From Coffea arabica (Eukaryota > Streptophyta > Magnoliopsida > Gentianales > Rubiaceae): a stretch of 64,000 bases of DNA. The position numbers were made by a program, and so were the translations under genes. The notes under the pieces are model-generated. The model had not been told where the DNA came from and did no database searches. It saw only the letters and a list, made by a program, of their open reading frames with translations. Positions 35,096 to 47,160 of this stretch are shown here, piece by piece. The stretch spans positions 9,990,501 through 10,054,500 of the forward strand of contig NC_092323.1 of assembly GCF_036785885.1 (NCBI RefSeq), read 5' to 3'. Within the stretch, counting starts at the first letter, position 1. The number at the start of each line of letters is the position of its first letter.

Positions 35096-37110
35096 TCAAC
35101 TTGGTGGATACAACAAATATGCATATAAGAACTCATTCCAGACATCAGGAACTCCAGGAAGGCACCAATGCGTACAATCAGTATGGTAATTAGGTGTTGT
35201 TAATTGCTCGTGAGTTAGTTGATCCCAGAATTTTCTATGCATTGATGGATGTGCATCTTTTCTATATTCAGAAAGTTGTGTGATGTTCAGCATCTGTGCA
35301 TTGAAACCCTGGCTGCTCAACTTGTTGATGTATTTTTCCACTAACCGCATCATGTTTGGATCAGAATCCATGCTCCAGTACCCTTCTTCATAGATAGGCT
35401 CTGTCTCGTAAAAGCATTTGTGCTTCTTAGGTTTTCCCCATTCTTCAGCCCTGTCATGCATAATGCCTCTTCAAGAAAATTTCCTTTCAAGTTAAGCAAG
35501 GATATCTTTTTCCTTGTAATCATAACAAATCAAAAAGAACCTACCCCCCAGATAAAAAGCAAAAAAGCTCAAATAGAACAGAAAAAGAAAGCGGCAAAGA
35601 AAAAGAGCAAAGTCGGATAAATTAACTTCAAAATTAGGACTAATTATACGTATTAGCATGCCTGTTATGAGTGGGGGATGAGCTAACAAAGAAGACTCTG
35701 GTCTTAGAACGATTGACGTGATTATCTAGCCACTCAAACCATGTTGTAAGAGCCATTTCATACGCCTTTAGCATCTCTACATCCTCGTAAATTCGATCAG
35801 CATCAACATTTTCGAATGATCCCCACCTGATAAAGTCAGAAGCAATGGACTTTTTATTATATGATGATTAAAAATTGGTCTCCAATCAATGAGTTTGATT
35901 CAGAGCCGGAGATGTACTCACAAGATTTTTAGTTTGAGCTGTCTCCACCAAATATAGGAGTTAAATACAAGAACATCTGCGTCATTCCAGTTTCTGGCAT
36001 GCTTTTCAATTGACTGCCCTCTTATAATCCTCTCAGACACACGGTGGTTTGTTGGATCATCACAAGTTGATTCCAACAACATTGGCTCCCAATAGAAGTC
36101 AATTGAAACATTGTACTCCTTTAACATATACATGAACAAATAACAGACATCAACACAAACTGTCTGAAAAAGACGGGATATGCTATAAATGACGTGATCT
36201 TATTATCGTGTTTGGAGACAAAATTCTTATAAGTAGTAACCTTCATAAATACTTAAAGAAAGTTAATATTAATTTGTGTTTTGGTTAATAGGATTAATGC
36301 ACAATATTACATTGTGGTTCAACATTCAATAGTTTTCTCTCTTTTTTTTTTCCTTTCATTTCTTCATGCCAAATAAAATCATGTTTGAATCCAAATTGAA
36401 TAAACGAATGCTGGACTCAGAACGTGACTTACCAAGGCTTTGAAAGCAATTAGGGAGCCATTGTAGTGAAGTGTTTTTGGTCTGTCAGGGATGGAAGACT
36501 CAATTAAACAGACCATTGACATCCATTGATTCCTATTTAGTGAATCTCCAACATACACAACCCTCTTATCCCTTAGCTTCTCCAACAAATCAATGGCGTC
36601 AAACCTTAATTAATTCAAAACAAAGAAACACCATCATTTTTATCCAGATCTTCAGGACAGTCAAGAAAATTTGAAAGGGAACAGGAGAGCACAGTACCTG
36701 GGGAGATCACAATGATGTGGTTGCCATCTCCAATACTGATAGTTGAGGTTCTTTCTCCCGTACATTTCACAAGCCAATTCTTCATTCATCAAAGAACATT
36801 GTCGGCCTTTGTACAGAGGGTAAGATTTGTTATCAAAAACCCATCTACCTGAAAACAAATCACAGCTTGAGAATGCGGTTTGACCAGTTGTATCACTAGT
36901 AATCTCATTTATCATATCCTTCTTCTGATCATATACTTCAGTACTTCTACTACTACGACTACTACTACTAGTCCTGCTGATTTCCCTGGAAACGTACGCA
37001 GCCATGAGTAGAAAGAACATGGCGACTACAAAAGCAATCTGCAAGTGAAGAAAATTGAATTTCATCCCCAAGCTACTGGCAGCAATAAATTGCTTTCTGG
37101 TTTCTTTCAT
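35096..37110 (-). CDS. TRICHOME BIREFRINGENCE-LIKE (PC-esterase/DUF231) O-acetyltransferase, 433 aa, 5 exons
   Basis: Minus-strand exons 37110-36698, 36604-36433, 36118-35922, 35826-35662 and 35450-35096 total 1302 bp in frame. I start at the ATG at 37110; the frame extends upstream only to a TTG. A single transmembrane anchor near the N-terminus (IAFVVAMFFLLMAAYV, about residues 23-38) fits a type II Golgi protein. A Ser-rich stem follows, then the TBL domain (CDLFSGRWVFDN to YWRWQPHHCDLPRF). The esterase signature GDSLNRNQW and the DCTHWCLPG motif (DxxH catalytic pair) are both present. The closest family I recall is the xylan O-acetyltransferase group (TBL3/31/33/34/35), so cell-wall xylan acetylation is inferred. 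The fourth intron appears to use a GC donor (see findings). Confidence 0.9.
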
Positions 37111-38369
37111 TTTTTTGTGCAGCTGTCTCGGTGCTGAGACTGTCAATGCTACAATCTCGGGTGTCTGACTGCTGCAGCTATGGTAGTGGTCCTCCCGGAT
37201 ATGGTCTCAAGTTGGTCTTCGGGTAATAAAGGGTTGTCTCCATTGCTTGACGATTGACTACTTGATATCATGTTGCTTATACTCTTGTGGAATGCAAATC
37301 ATGAAGTCTTTGGGGGTTGCTTAGGACGAATCAAAATATTTTTTATTCGAAAATTTGATTGAAAGCTAAGCAAATCCGAAGCCAGCTAGATTATCCACGT
37401 ACTATAGTGTAGTGTCTTACCGGTAGTTTGGATTGGTTTAGGAAAACTGAGAGCGGATTTCTTCTCATGGTCAATGCATTTTCTTACATTGCCTTGTTGC
37501 CATGTTGTTGGAACTCCATAGGATCCTTATTTATTCCACGAATTAACAACTCCATAATATTCAAATTTGACAAGGCCCACGGGTGTCGGCAGACCAGACA
37601 TATTTTATTGTCAGGTTAGCAAGCAATTGTTTAGTTGGCTATAATGCCTCTGCTAAATGTTTTAAATTGTATATTCTCAGCCCAACTTCCAATAAAAACA
37701 TCCTCCTTAATTACGAAGAATATGGCTGCAGCTTTCCTAAAGCATTCTTTACTAGTAACTAATTAGGGGTTATTATGGTTGTACCTGCCTAAAGTAAAGT
37801 TTCTTGGCGTATTTTCAGGTACACGCCAAAAATCAAGAATTAATAATGTAAACCCAATATATTAAAGAATTTAGAGGGAGGGGCAAGTGAAAGTTGGAAA
37901 CCTACCAAGAAAATTTGCAATATAGATGTTGATTACAGCAATCTTTCTTTTCCTTTTTTTTTTTTTTTTTTTCTCTTTGTTTGGATTTTTATACTGAAAA
38001 TTAAAGCATCCCATATTTCCTAAGGAATGAGTGAAGCGATTGTGGCTGCTCTTGGAAGGATCAGATGCTTTAAGGATAATCAGTCACCACAAAGGATGTA
38101 GTAGAAATTTTGCAGAAGCCCAAGTGGCAATTCTTAAATTATTTGAGGCTTCAACCTCCCAATAACTCACAAAGCCAAAAGTGGAACATCAAATAATTGA
38201 ATCTACAACTACTTCGTTTCGTTTTATAGCCAAAAAAATTAAAGAAATAGTATAGGAGGAGATGGATTGACATTACAAAAAAACAAAAAAAGGGTCCACT
38301 ACATTATTAGTGTCCTACAATGAATTCTCATCGAATCTTCCATAAGAAGTGATTTAACAAAATTACGCC

Positions 38370-38490
38370 TTGTTTGGATCGTGATTTTTCACAAAAAATT
38401 TTTACATTTTCTAGTCAACTTTTATCTTATATATGTCAAATCGGAATAATATATTTTTCTACAAAACTCCTAAAAATAGCAATTCAAACA
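38370..38490. mobile_element. small MITE with TTGTTTGGAT termini (copy b)
   Basis: About 121 bp, with ends TTGTTTGGATCGTGATTTTT and AGCAATTCAAACA. Same family as 13746-13893. Confidence 0.55.
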
Positions 38491-38557
38491 GGTTTTAAAG
38501 GCTACGTGCATAAATCTTGGGTAAGAAGTGATTTAACAAATTCTGGGGCATAGAATA

Positions 38558-38632
38558 ACATCAAGCAGCCGCAGGAGATTAGTCAGGCGGTCCCGGAAAC
38601 CCCTATGTCGAAAAAAAAAAACATCAAGCAGC
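38558..38632 (+). mobile_element. 5'-truncated SINE-like insertion with 12-bp TSD
   Basis: An exact direct repeat ACATCAAGCAGC (38558-38569 and 38621-38632) brackets a 51-bp body: a short GC-rich tail (GATTAGTCAGGCGG, then TCCCGGAAACCCC) and ten A. Poly(A) and a long TSD are signs of LINE-driven retroposition. The tail is like the 3' part of plant tRNA-derived SINEs. Confidence 0.65.
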
Positions 38633-39349
38633 AAAATTCAAGCTATTTTTGGCGCAAGAGTTTCCTTCTCGCTATTGAGCTACAGGATTAGTATGTTAGC
38701 GCTTTACTACTGACCAATAACGAGCCACAAAAGCACCTCCAATCACGTTTCCAAAAGCACAGAGAAAAATTTTCACTCTACTTTCCATTATTCGGCGCCG
38801 CATTACCATTTGTACCTTTTCACCCTTGCCAACTATAATGGGCCTAACGATGAAATTGAAATGGATGAATGTGACTGGAATTCATTGGACCTGCCCCAAT
38901 CAATCAGTATCATCAATCAATGTAATCTCCCGCAATCGCAAAAACTGGTACTGGAACGAGTTTTTACACAAACAGGAGAAGGCTATACATGACAAACTCT
39001 ACGCTCATCACATTTTTTTTCACTTATGGGCATTGCAATTTACAACACAGATCTCGATTGGGCCCCTAGAGCCTTTTTGACGACGCGGGATTGCAGAATT
39101 TATGTTTGCCAATACTTTTTTTTTTATTATACTTTTTCTCTTTCTCCATGTCTTTTGACTCCACCAAAGGCAGTAGCAAGGACCAAAGAGAAAAGGGTAT
39201 GTCTCATTTATTTTTCCCAAGCCAATGATTTTGTTTATCATGGTGCTCTAAATATTTCATTGCTTATCGTAATTGCTGCAAATCAGTTAGCATCACTTTC
39301 TACTGGAACGCGTATGTTTGAATGCGAAAGTCAAACTTTCGGACACTAA

Positions 39350-39745
39350 AAGTGTAAACAAGTCGAGTCAATTCTGAATAGTGCTATACTTGAGTTTGAG
39401 CTCGACTTGATACATCGCTGCTTGAGATCGAACTCGACTCAATCAAGCTTGAAATTTTACAAATTAAACTCGATTTGCTAACGTTTCTGAAATGTTTGAA
39501 TTCAACTCGTTTGGGTTTCTGAAATGCTCAAATTCAACTCATTTGGGTTCGAGCAAACTCAAACCCGAACTCAAAAGAGCTCAAACTCGAGTTCGATTAG
39601 AAAAAAAGATATTTTGGATACTCAACTCGTTTGACTAAACAAACCACTTGAGATCGACTCGAATTCGGTCAATGCCAAGTCGAGTCGATCATTTGACCGA
39701 TCAGCTTGTAAGTAGCTCGCGAGCTAATCTGTTCGTTTACACTTC
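39350..39745. mobile_element. MITE with AAGTGTAAAC termini, TCGAGCTCGA-rich
   Basis: The left end AAGTGTAAACAAGTCGAG is matched by GTTCGTTTACACTT inverted at the right. The body has repeated CTCGACTCG/GAACTCGA words, typical of a common plant hAT-like MITE. I could not see a target duplication. Confidence 0.5.
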
Positions 39746-40917
39746 TATTCGCACTTACACCTTGAAAATTGTTCATGTGTTATCTTCCCCTTGAAAAAAC
39801 ATACACTACACAATATCTTCTGACTCTCAAAATTGGCAATAAACTAGAAATCAATTCATTGTTGGTGTTTTATTAGTGCAAATCCAATAATAAATCGCAT
39901 CAAATCCAATAATGAAACCGCATCAACGGGTCGGGTTCGGGTCAAAATTGAAAATTTTGAACCCGAACCCATTATAATGTGACAATTTCGGTACCGACCC
40001 ATATATTTGACGAATCTTGTGTTTAGAGTTCCAGAATCGGGTTCGACAAGTCTTGGGTCTGGGTCTACCAGAAAAAATAAAACCCAACAAAAATAATGTA
40101 TTTAGAAATATTATTGTATTTTGAAATATTCATATTATTGTATTTAGAAATGATGTATTTAGAAATATTATTATATTTAGAAATAAGGCCCCAACAAGAT
40201 TAGGATTTGTTAATTTAGTAAAAGAATTATTATTGTATTTATAAATATTTATATTTTATAATCATTAATGCATTGTTCGGGTCTGAGTTGGATACGGGTT
40301 GAAATCCTATCTTCCGTATCCGATCCACTTTTTATGAAAGTAAACGGGTCCGAGTAACGGAATTATTTCTTAATCCATACCCAGGAAAAAAAATCGGATC
40401 CGGGTCCAAACTCAGCCCATTAACAGCCCTATCTCTAGCAAAAACATAAAAAGTTAAACAGGGTACTACTGGGTATATGAATTATAATACTACGTGAATT
40501 CATGTAGGCTGCATGCAAAAAAAGCTAGATATTTTCTGAAATGCTTGAATTCAACTCATTTGGGTTCGAGAAAACTCAAACTCAAAAGAGTTCAAACTCG
40601 AGTTCCATTAGAAAAGAAGGTATTTTGGATATTTAACTCGTTTGACTAAACAAGCCGCTTGTGATTGATTCGAATTCGGTCAATGCCAAGTCGAGTCGAT
40701 CATTTGACTGATTAACTCGTAAGTAGCTCGCGAGCTGATCTGTTAGTTTACACTTCTATTCGCACCTACACCTTAAAAATTGTTCATGTGTTATCTTCCC
40801 CTTGAAAAAACATACACTACACAATATCTTCTGACTCTCAAAATTGGCAATAAACTAGAAATCAATTCATTGTCGGTGTTTTATTAGTGCAAATCCAATA
40901 ATAAATCGCATCAAATA
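39480..40917. repeat. direct repeats of about 380-420 bp flanking an inserted segment
   Basis: 39480-39905 and 40538-40917 are near-identical. Between them lies 39918-40538, a copy of DNA otherwise found in chitinase intron 2 at about 45185-45790. Confidence 0.75.
39918..40538. repeat. copy of the intronic MITE and its right flank (donor at 45185-45790)
   Basis: Nearly identical to 45185-45790. It lacks the first few bases of the MITE but carries about 95 bp of chitinase intron flank beyond the MITE's right end, so it moved as a DNA segment and not as a clean transposition. Confidence 0.75.
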
Positions 40918-40999
40918 CATATCTTGGTCTTGATGGGTCACACACAACAGTTATTTATGCTTAAACGAGGACGGTAATTCGCCAGTCCCCTGTTTGGCT

Positions 41000-42444
41000 T
41001 TAGGCAAAAGGTCTCTGATTGTAGCAATCCAAATTGTTCCCATAGCCGATTCCAAATAGGTCACAGTACCTCCTGTAGAATCCAATCCGATCAGCGACCT
41101 TATCATTAGTACCCATGCCACACTCGAGTCCACCGTTAATAATGTTGGTGATGACCCCGTATCCTGGGACTCGACCAGCTGACGTGTCAGCACCAGATGG
41201 GGTCCATGCCCCAGTGATGACGTCATGGCATGAGGGCTTGTTTGACTGTGGTGTCATCCAGAACCAAATTGCTGTCTTGAAGGATATAACGGCGTCCGTT
41301 GCCACCAAGTCTGGATTGTTTATAAGGTCAGCTCCGATTGCTTGGCCAGCTAAACCGTAGTTGTAATTGCTGAAAGTAAAAAAAAAAAAAAAAAGTGTTA
41401 TGCAAATCAATTGCCAAAGTTACCTATAATGTTCCAATGAGGTAGGCTGATGAATTATTTTGTTGTGTCATTTTAGGAAGGGCAAAATCTTAAAAAGTTT
41501 AAATTTGGGCCAAAAGCTGATAAGAACTCCGGAATAGGTGTTAAATAAAATCAAAATCTACATTACTAATATGTGAATTGCTTTCTGGCAAATGTCGCCC
41601 CCTCCTTAGTTTTAAGCAGATTATTGTTACATGGGTTTTTTTTTCATGTGGAGAATTTCGTTTGTCGATCCGCTGTTAAGGTAGAAGACAAGTAGCAGAC
41701 TACTCGAAAACTTACTGAGTCAATTGTATTGGTCCTCTGCCATAGTACTGTTTACCAGCAGGACACGGCCAGGATGGAGAATCGCAGAAAGACCCAGAGG
41801 CGCCATTTTCCGTTATGAAGCAATATCCCCAAGCATAAGGACCATCTGGTGCACTAGGCCATCCACCTACACATGATTGAAATCCATTTAGCAACGTAAA
41901 ACTCAAAGAAAACGAAGAGGAAAATGTAATTTAATTGTTTGATCAATCGTGCCAGGAATGAACAAAACATATAAATAGATCAAGCCGGACCTGTAGTCTC
42001 ATGTGAAGTCTGTCCCAGAAATGCAGCAATTTCTCGTTTACGAGTTTCATCATTACCAGTTGTTGCAAAGCCCGGGAAGGATTGTGCAGCAGTGATAAAA
42101 GCGTTGTAACTATAGAACCCATTGCTGGGGCATCTTGGATCGTTACGGTATTTCAGCATTTGATCAAAAAGAGCTTGACTGATGAGGGAGGAAATGCCTG
42201 TACCACTGCCGGGGTTAGGGGTTGAACCACCACCGCCGGGGCTGGGGGTTGAACCACTGCACTGGCTCTGGCAATTGTTAGAGGGAGAGCAATAGTCGGG
42301 GGTGGAGCCACACCAACCATACTGGCTACAGCACAGCCCATTTGGGCACAGAGCATTCCCTGCCTGTCTTCCACATTGTTCTGCTAGTGATGATGTTGTG
42401 AACAATGGGGCTAGAGTTAACAGAATCAAAATCCAATTCCTCAT
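41000..42444 (-). CDS. GH19 chitinase, class I with hevein domain, 324 aa, 3 exons
   Basis: Minus-strand exons 42444-41991, 41866-41716 and 41369-41000 give 975 bp in frame with GT/AG borders. The signal peptide ([21 protein letters not shown]) is followed by a complete hevein/CBM18 module with eight Cys ([35 protein letters not shown]), a Gly/Pro/Ser hinge, and the GH19 domain. Catalytic Glu residues lie in SHETTGG and in [25 protein letters not shown] and IINGGLECG are intact. The C-terminus ends NQRPFA, with no vacuolar extension of the kind seen in tobacco class I enzymes, so an apoplastic location is possible. This is the only copy here with both the binding and the catalytic module uninterrupted. 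A TATA-like box lies about 40 bp upstream. Confidence 0.94.
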
Positions 42445-44351
42445 GTTTTGTTGCCTCTCAATTGTGGGTTAATTTTGTGGATAAATATAGAGCTCTAGCG
42501 GGATTCCTTGTGGGCATGTAAAGAGGCTCAGACCGTGTTCTTTGATTATTCTTGAAAATTCCAAGTCAATTTTGGCAGCTTAAAGACTTGGGACATTCAC
42601 TGGAACGTCATAGTCACACTAGCATATTTCTTGATAATCGATACCGTCACTTAAGATAATGCTTAGTTGTGGTCTCTGGAATTTTTTGACGCAGTCAGGT
42701 CTCAAGTTCAACTGTGCGATATTCTTCTACTATTATCAAACCAAAAAAGAAAGCCGTTTTACTAAATTGAGGAGCATTTTCTCACGCCCTACATTAAACT
42801 CAATTTGTGGATTTTACATAAAATGACAAAGTAGCTGCTTGATCAAATTGTAGAAAGGCATAATGTTGATGGACAGATTGAAATTCAGGCCAACAACTTT
42901 CTTCTTTCTTTTTTTTTTTTTAGTTTGATTTTTTTACATATCTCTGGGTCTCCAAAAGCCAAAATAATAACGATTCTAGCTGGGCAGCCGAAATTTGTTT
43001 AATAGTACTTGTAATTGAGTAATTAGTTTAGATAAGATCGAAGGTTGGAAAATTGGAATGCCGCCGGAAGTTTGGAATTAGGACAGGGGGAGGGTATATC
43101 CTGGACTTGTGCACATCCCAGTCCGTTCCTTCTTGGCAATCGATGTATATTTATTTTATGAATAAGTTTTTTATACACTTTCAATGTAGAATTATTTTTT
43201 ACACTAACAGATTTATAGTATTAATATCGTATAACATAAATTCAAATTTGAAATTCAAATAATACATATATTTCATACTTCTATAGTTGCTAGTGTAATA
43301 TTACTACATTGTCAATGCATAAAAAGTGAAGTATTTATCAGATGTGCCGAAACCTCGAAGAAGACTTTTTGGGGGGGGGGGGGGGGGGAGCGTAGCGAAT
43401 ATTTTGGCGTGCACTGTACTCAGTCGGATCTATGAATTTTTTGTTGCAGTAAGTGCATATAATATTTAAACTCGATTCATAATTCATAATTTATAGTCTA
43501 AATGACGAAATACCTACGCGATAGAGATAGAGCTATTGCCATGCAGGAACATGGAGGATCGGTGTTGCAAGTTTGGAACAAGTCAATTCCCAAGAAAGTC
43601 CAGGGGACAGCATGTCCTGCACACAGCAACTGCGAAAATGTGTCTTGAGGAGTTTGATCTTCATCCAGATTCTGATTTCTTCCTGATTGCAAGTGCAGCC
43701 ATCTGAATAGAATTGAACAGAACAGTCCATTTCAAATTATATTTGATATCAAGTGAATGGTATTCCCCTATCCTATGCACTTTGTGGTATGTATTGGACA
43801 ATTCTTAGAGTATAGTGTCCTATAGGCGTATAGAGGTCTTTATTCCTCTAAATCAATGAGCGTGCAAGAAATTTACTACATGCGTTCAAGAATTTCCTCT
43901 GAATTTTTCTACTCTACTTTTGCATTTTATTCAGACAATATTTGGTCTCACATTTTCTCAGGATTTGAAAGGGTTGCTATTTTGTTAGCGTTTTCCTTTG
44001 TCCCCAACCCAGGTTTTGAAAGGATTGGAGCAACTGTCCCTTAGACTTCGTTAATTCCACTTTACTCTTCATATATTATTTTGCATGCTTTTTAGAAAAT
44101 TCATACATACCACATCATACTACTTGGTACTTTGCAAAATTAACCAAAAACATATCATGAGATGCTAACAGATTAGTGATGGGCATCAAATCATCAAAAT
44201 TAAAAATAAAAACATCTTCAAAATCTTATTGCAGTAAAATCCATCAAATGCACTTCTTCATCACTCGTAATAGAGCAATTTATTCGGGCTAAACATGATC
44301 AAACAAATGAATCCCTTCATCGTTAAATCTTCCAATTTCATTGCAAAACAT
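42445..44351. other. intergenic between two chitinase genes
   Basis: No gene recognised. Contains an 18-G run at 43371-43388 and two overlapping short minus frames (43498-43730) without family resemblance. The TATA-like AAATATAG around 42482-42490 belongs to the class I chitinase promoter. Confidence 0.4.
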
Positions 44352-46951
44352 TCATGCAAAAGGCTTTTGACTGTAGCAATCCAGATTATTTCCATAGCCG
44401 ATTTTGAATATATCACAATATCTCTTGTAGAACCCAATCCGATCAGCCGCCTTAGCATTAGGACCCATGCCACACTCGAGTCCACCATTAATAATGTTGG
44501 TAATAACACCATAACCTGAAACCCTTCCAGCCGCCCTATCAGCACTGGATGGATGGGGTCCATCCCCCAGTAATGACGGCGTGGCTTGAAGGTTTGTTTC
44601 CCTGCGGTGTCATCCAGAACCAGATTGCCGTCTTGAATGAAACCACAGCATCTGTTGCTACCAAGTCCGGATTGTTTATCAGGTCCACTCCAATTGCTCT
44701 GCCGGCTTTTCCATAGTTGTAATTGCTGGTGAAAGAAGGAAAGAAAAGATGTAAAATCAATGCCCAAGGTCAAGAATAACTGATCTTTTTGACACCATGC
44801 ATTTAATTAGTTTCAATTGTAGTAGGAACTAGCAAGTACTCCGCAAGTTTGAGATTCCTTCATGTCATGGTGGCTTAGTTTAGGTTTCCTTAATCCTAGC
44901 CATCAGTTTAAAATTCCATTCCATGGGGTGGCGACTTAAGTTAGGTTACCTAAAAAAATAGATGCTATGAAGTTTAAAACGGCTAGCAAGTGATCAAAGT
45001 TTCATTACCAATTTTTTTGTCTTCTGGTTATTAAAGTCCACAACGGAAACATGATAATATGTGATTTGTATGTCTGGACTTCTTGTTTTTATCCTCGTCA
45101 ATTTGTCGTTTCTTTTGAATGTAATCATCTATCTACTAGTAATAAATTAATCGTGCCCAAGTATTTTCCTCTCCAGTTAAAGCTGTCAACGGGTCGGGGT
45201 CGGGTCAGAATTGAAAATTTTGAACCCGAACCCATTATAATGTGACAATTTCGGTACCGACCCATATATTTGACAAGTCTAGTGTTTAGAGTTCCAGAAT
45301 TGGGTTCGACAGGTCTTGGGTCCGAGTCTACCAGAAAAAATAAAACCCAACAAAAATAATGTATTTAGAAATATTATTGTATTTTGAAATATTCATATTA
45401 TTGTATTTAGAAATGATGTATTTAGAAATATTATTATATTTAGAAATAAGGCCCCAACAAGATTAGGATTTGTTAATTTAGCAAAAGAATTATTTGTGTA
45501 TTTATAAATATTTATATTTTATAATCATTAATGCATTGTTCAGGTCTGAGTTGGATACGGGTTGGAATTCTATATTCCGTATCCGATCTACTTTTTATGA
45601 AAGTAAACGGGCCCGAGTAACGGAATTATTTCTTAATCCATACCCGAAAAAAAAAAAATATCGGGTCCGGGTCCAAACCCAGCCCATTAACAGCCCTATC
45701 TCCAGCAAAAACATAAAAAGTTGAACAGGGTACTACTGGGTATATGAATTATAATACTACGTGAATTCATGTAGGCTGCATGCTAAAAACGCTAGATTCC
45801 AAAACTCAGCAAAATATGCTTCCAAGGTAGAAACTATGAAAGTATACGTTCGATAGATTTGTACTCTAATTAACTCAATATCATTTCATTTGGTGAGCTT
45901 TCCAGGGTTCAGAGCCAAAGGAAATTTATTTTTATTTGTCAAAATAGAATTTTGGATGATTAAACGCCAAGATTAAGGTGTAGCCAACGTCCATTTACGG
46001 ATTGATAAGCATTGTGCAGAACTGGCAATCCGAATTTATTAGTTTTTGCTCCAACATGTTGATCTCTAATGAGCACGCTTACTGTAATATATACTCCTTA
46101 CATTTCCCTAGAAGTTCGACTTGCATGGATTTTAATCGTGTATAAAATTTCAGTATCAATTGTGACGAACTAGTTACTAAACTTACTGAGTGAGTTGTAT
46201 GGGGCCTCTGCCATAGTATTGTCTACCGGCAGGGCAAGGCCAGTCTGGAGAATCACAGAAAGACCCCGAGGCACCTATTTCTTTTATGAAGCAATAACCC
46301 CATGCATACGGACCATCTGGTGCACTTGGCCACCCGCCTGCTCAAAATCAAGCAATACTAAACTTTTAGCAGCCCCCCCCAAAATAGGAAAAAATCCCTC
46401 CTTATCTTAGTCTTTTTGATGAATTTAAAAAAAAAAACAGGAATACAGAGTAATGATAACAATGAAACGAAAAAATTTTAAAAAAAAAAAAAATCAGCCC
46501 GACCTGTAGTCTCATGTGAAATCTGGCCCAAGAATGCAGCAATTTCTCTTTTACGAGTAGCAACATCACCAGTTGTTCCAAAGCCATTGAAAGATTTTGC
46601 AGCAGTGATAAATGCATTGTACGTATAGAACCCATTGCTGGAGCATCTTGGATCGTTATGATATTTGAGCATTTGGTTGAAAAGGGCTGGACTGATAAGT
46701 GAGTCAATGCCAGCTCCGCCACCGGGGAATGGGGTGGGGTTAGATGGCGTAGGGGATGAACCACCACCGTTCTTGCATTGGCTCTGGCAGCCATTTGTGC
46801 AATAATCAGCTGTAGAGCCACACCAACCGTACTGGCTGCAGCAAAGCCGATTTGGGCACAGAGCATTTCCAGCTTGTTTACCACATTGTTCTGCTAATGA
46901 CAATGTTAGCAATGGTGCTAGAGATAATATAATAACAATCAAATTTCTCAT
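44352..46951 (-). pseudogene. GH19 class I chitinase with frameshift in exon 3
   Basis: Minus-strand exons 46951-46504 (signal peptide, eight-Cys hevein module, Gly/Pro hinge, first part of the GH19 domain), 46337-46187 and 44725-44352. Exons 1 and 2 are intact (SHETTGG, CFIKEIG). Exon 3 is 374 bp where the intact paralogue has 370: a 4-bp tandem insertion (ATCC) in the [12 protein letters not shown] region shifts the frame and brings a stop within a few codons, removing about 70 C-terminal residues. Intron 2 is 1.46 kb, against about 350 bp in the class I paralogue, because it holds a 522-bp hAT-type MITE and other sequence. A Mutator-like element sits 219 bp upstream of the ATG. Probably non-functional, though sequencing error is possible. 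Confidence 0.85.
45177..45698. mobile_element. hAT-like MITE in intron 2 of the frameshifted chitinase, 522 bp
   Basis: Ends AGCTGTCAACGGGTCGGG and, inverted, AGGGCTGTTAATGGGCTGGG. TCTCCAG repeats on both sides (45170-45176, 45699-45705; 7-8 bp), as expected of a hAT element. A truncated copy with flank is at 39918-40538. Confidence 0.7.
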
Positions 46952-46954
46952 CTT

Positions 46955-47160
46955 TCTTGCCTCTTCTCAATTTGTCTGAGTCTATGGATGAAGATAAGAG
47001 GGGATCGATTGCTGGTATTTAAAGGTTCAATCAATGGTTCGGTTCTGATTACAGATTACCTTAAAGAAAGTATACCAATTCAAAGTTGGTTGCTCAGTGA
47101 TTTGAGTTTAGTTGGTGTACTTGACTTTCAGCATTCCTCAGCTCGTTGACTGGTTCTTGG
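46955..47160 (-). promoter_or_regulatory. remaining proximal promoter of the frameshifted chitinase
   Basis: About 210 bp between the ATG and the transposon. A TATA-like TTTAAATACC (minus strand, about 47017-47026) lies about 70 bp upstream of the ATG. Confidence 0.4.

Larger units (their letters stand above)
37115..39349. other. intergenic with small retroelement and MITE traces
   Basis: TBL promoter side, then anonymous sequence with the MITE at 38370-38490 and the truncated SINE at 38570-38620. Short frames at 38810-39349 have no family resemblance. Confidence 0.4.

Noticed and set aside
37111-37146. TBL start at 37146
   Set aside because: The codon there is TTG; the first in-frame ATG is at 37110.
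44539-44760. A separate partial chitinase at 44.3-44.8 kb
   Set aside because: It has only exon 3, while the gene at 46.2-47.0 kb has only exons 1 and 2. Phase and orientation fit one gene with a long intron 2.
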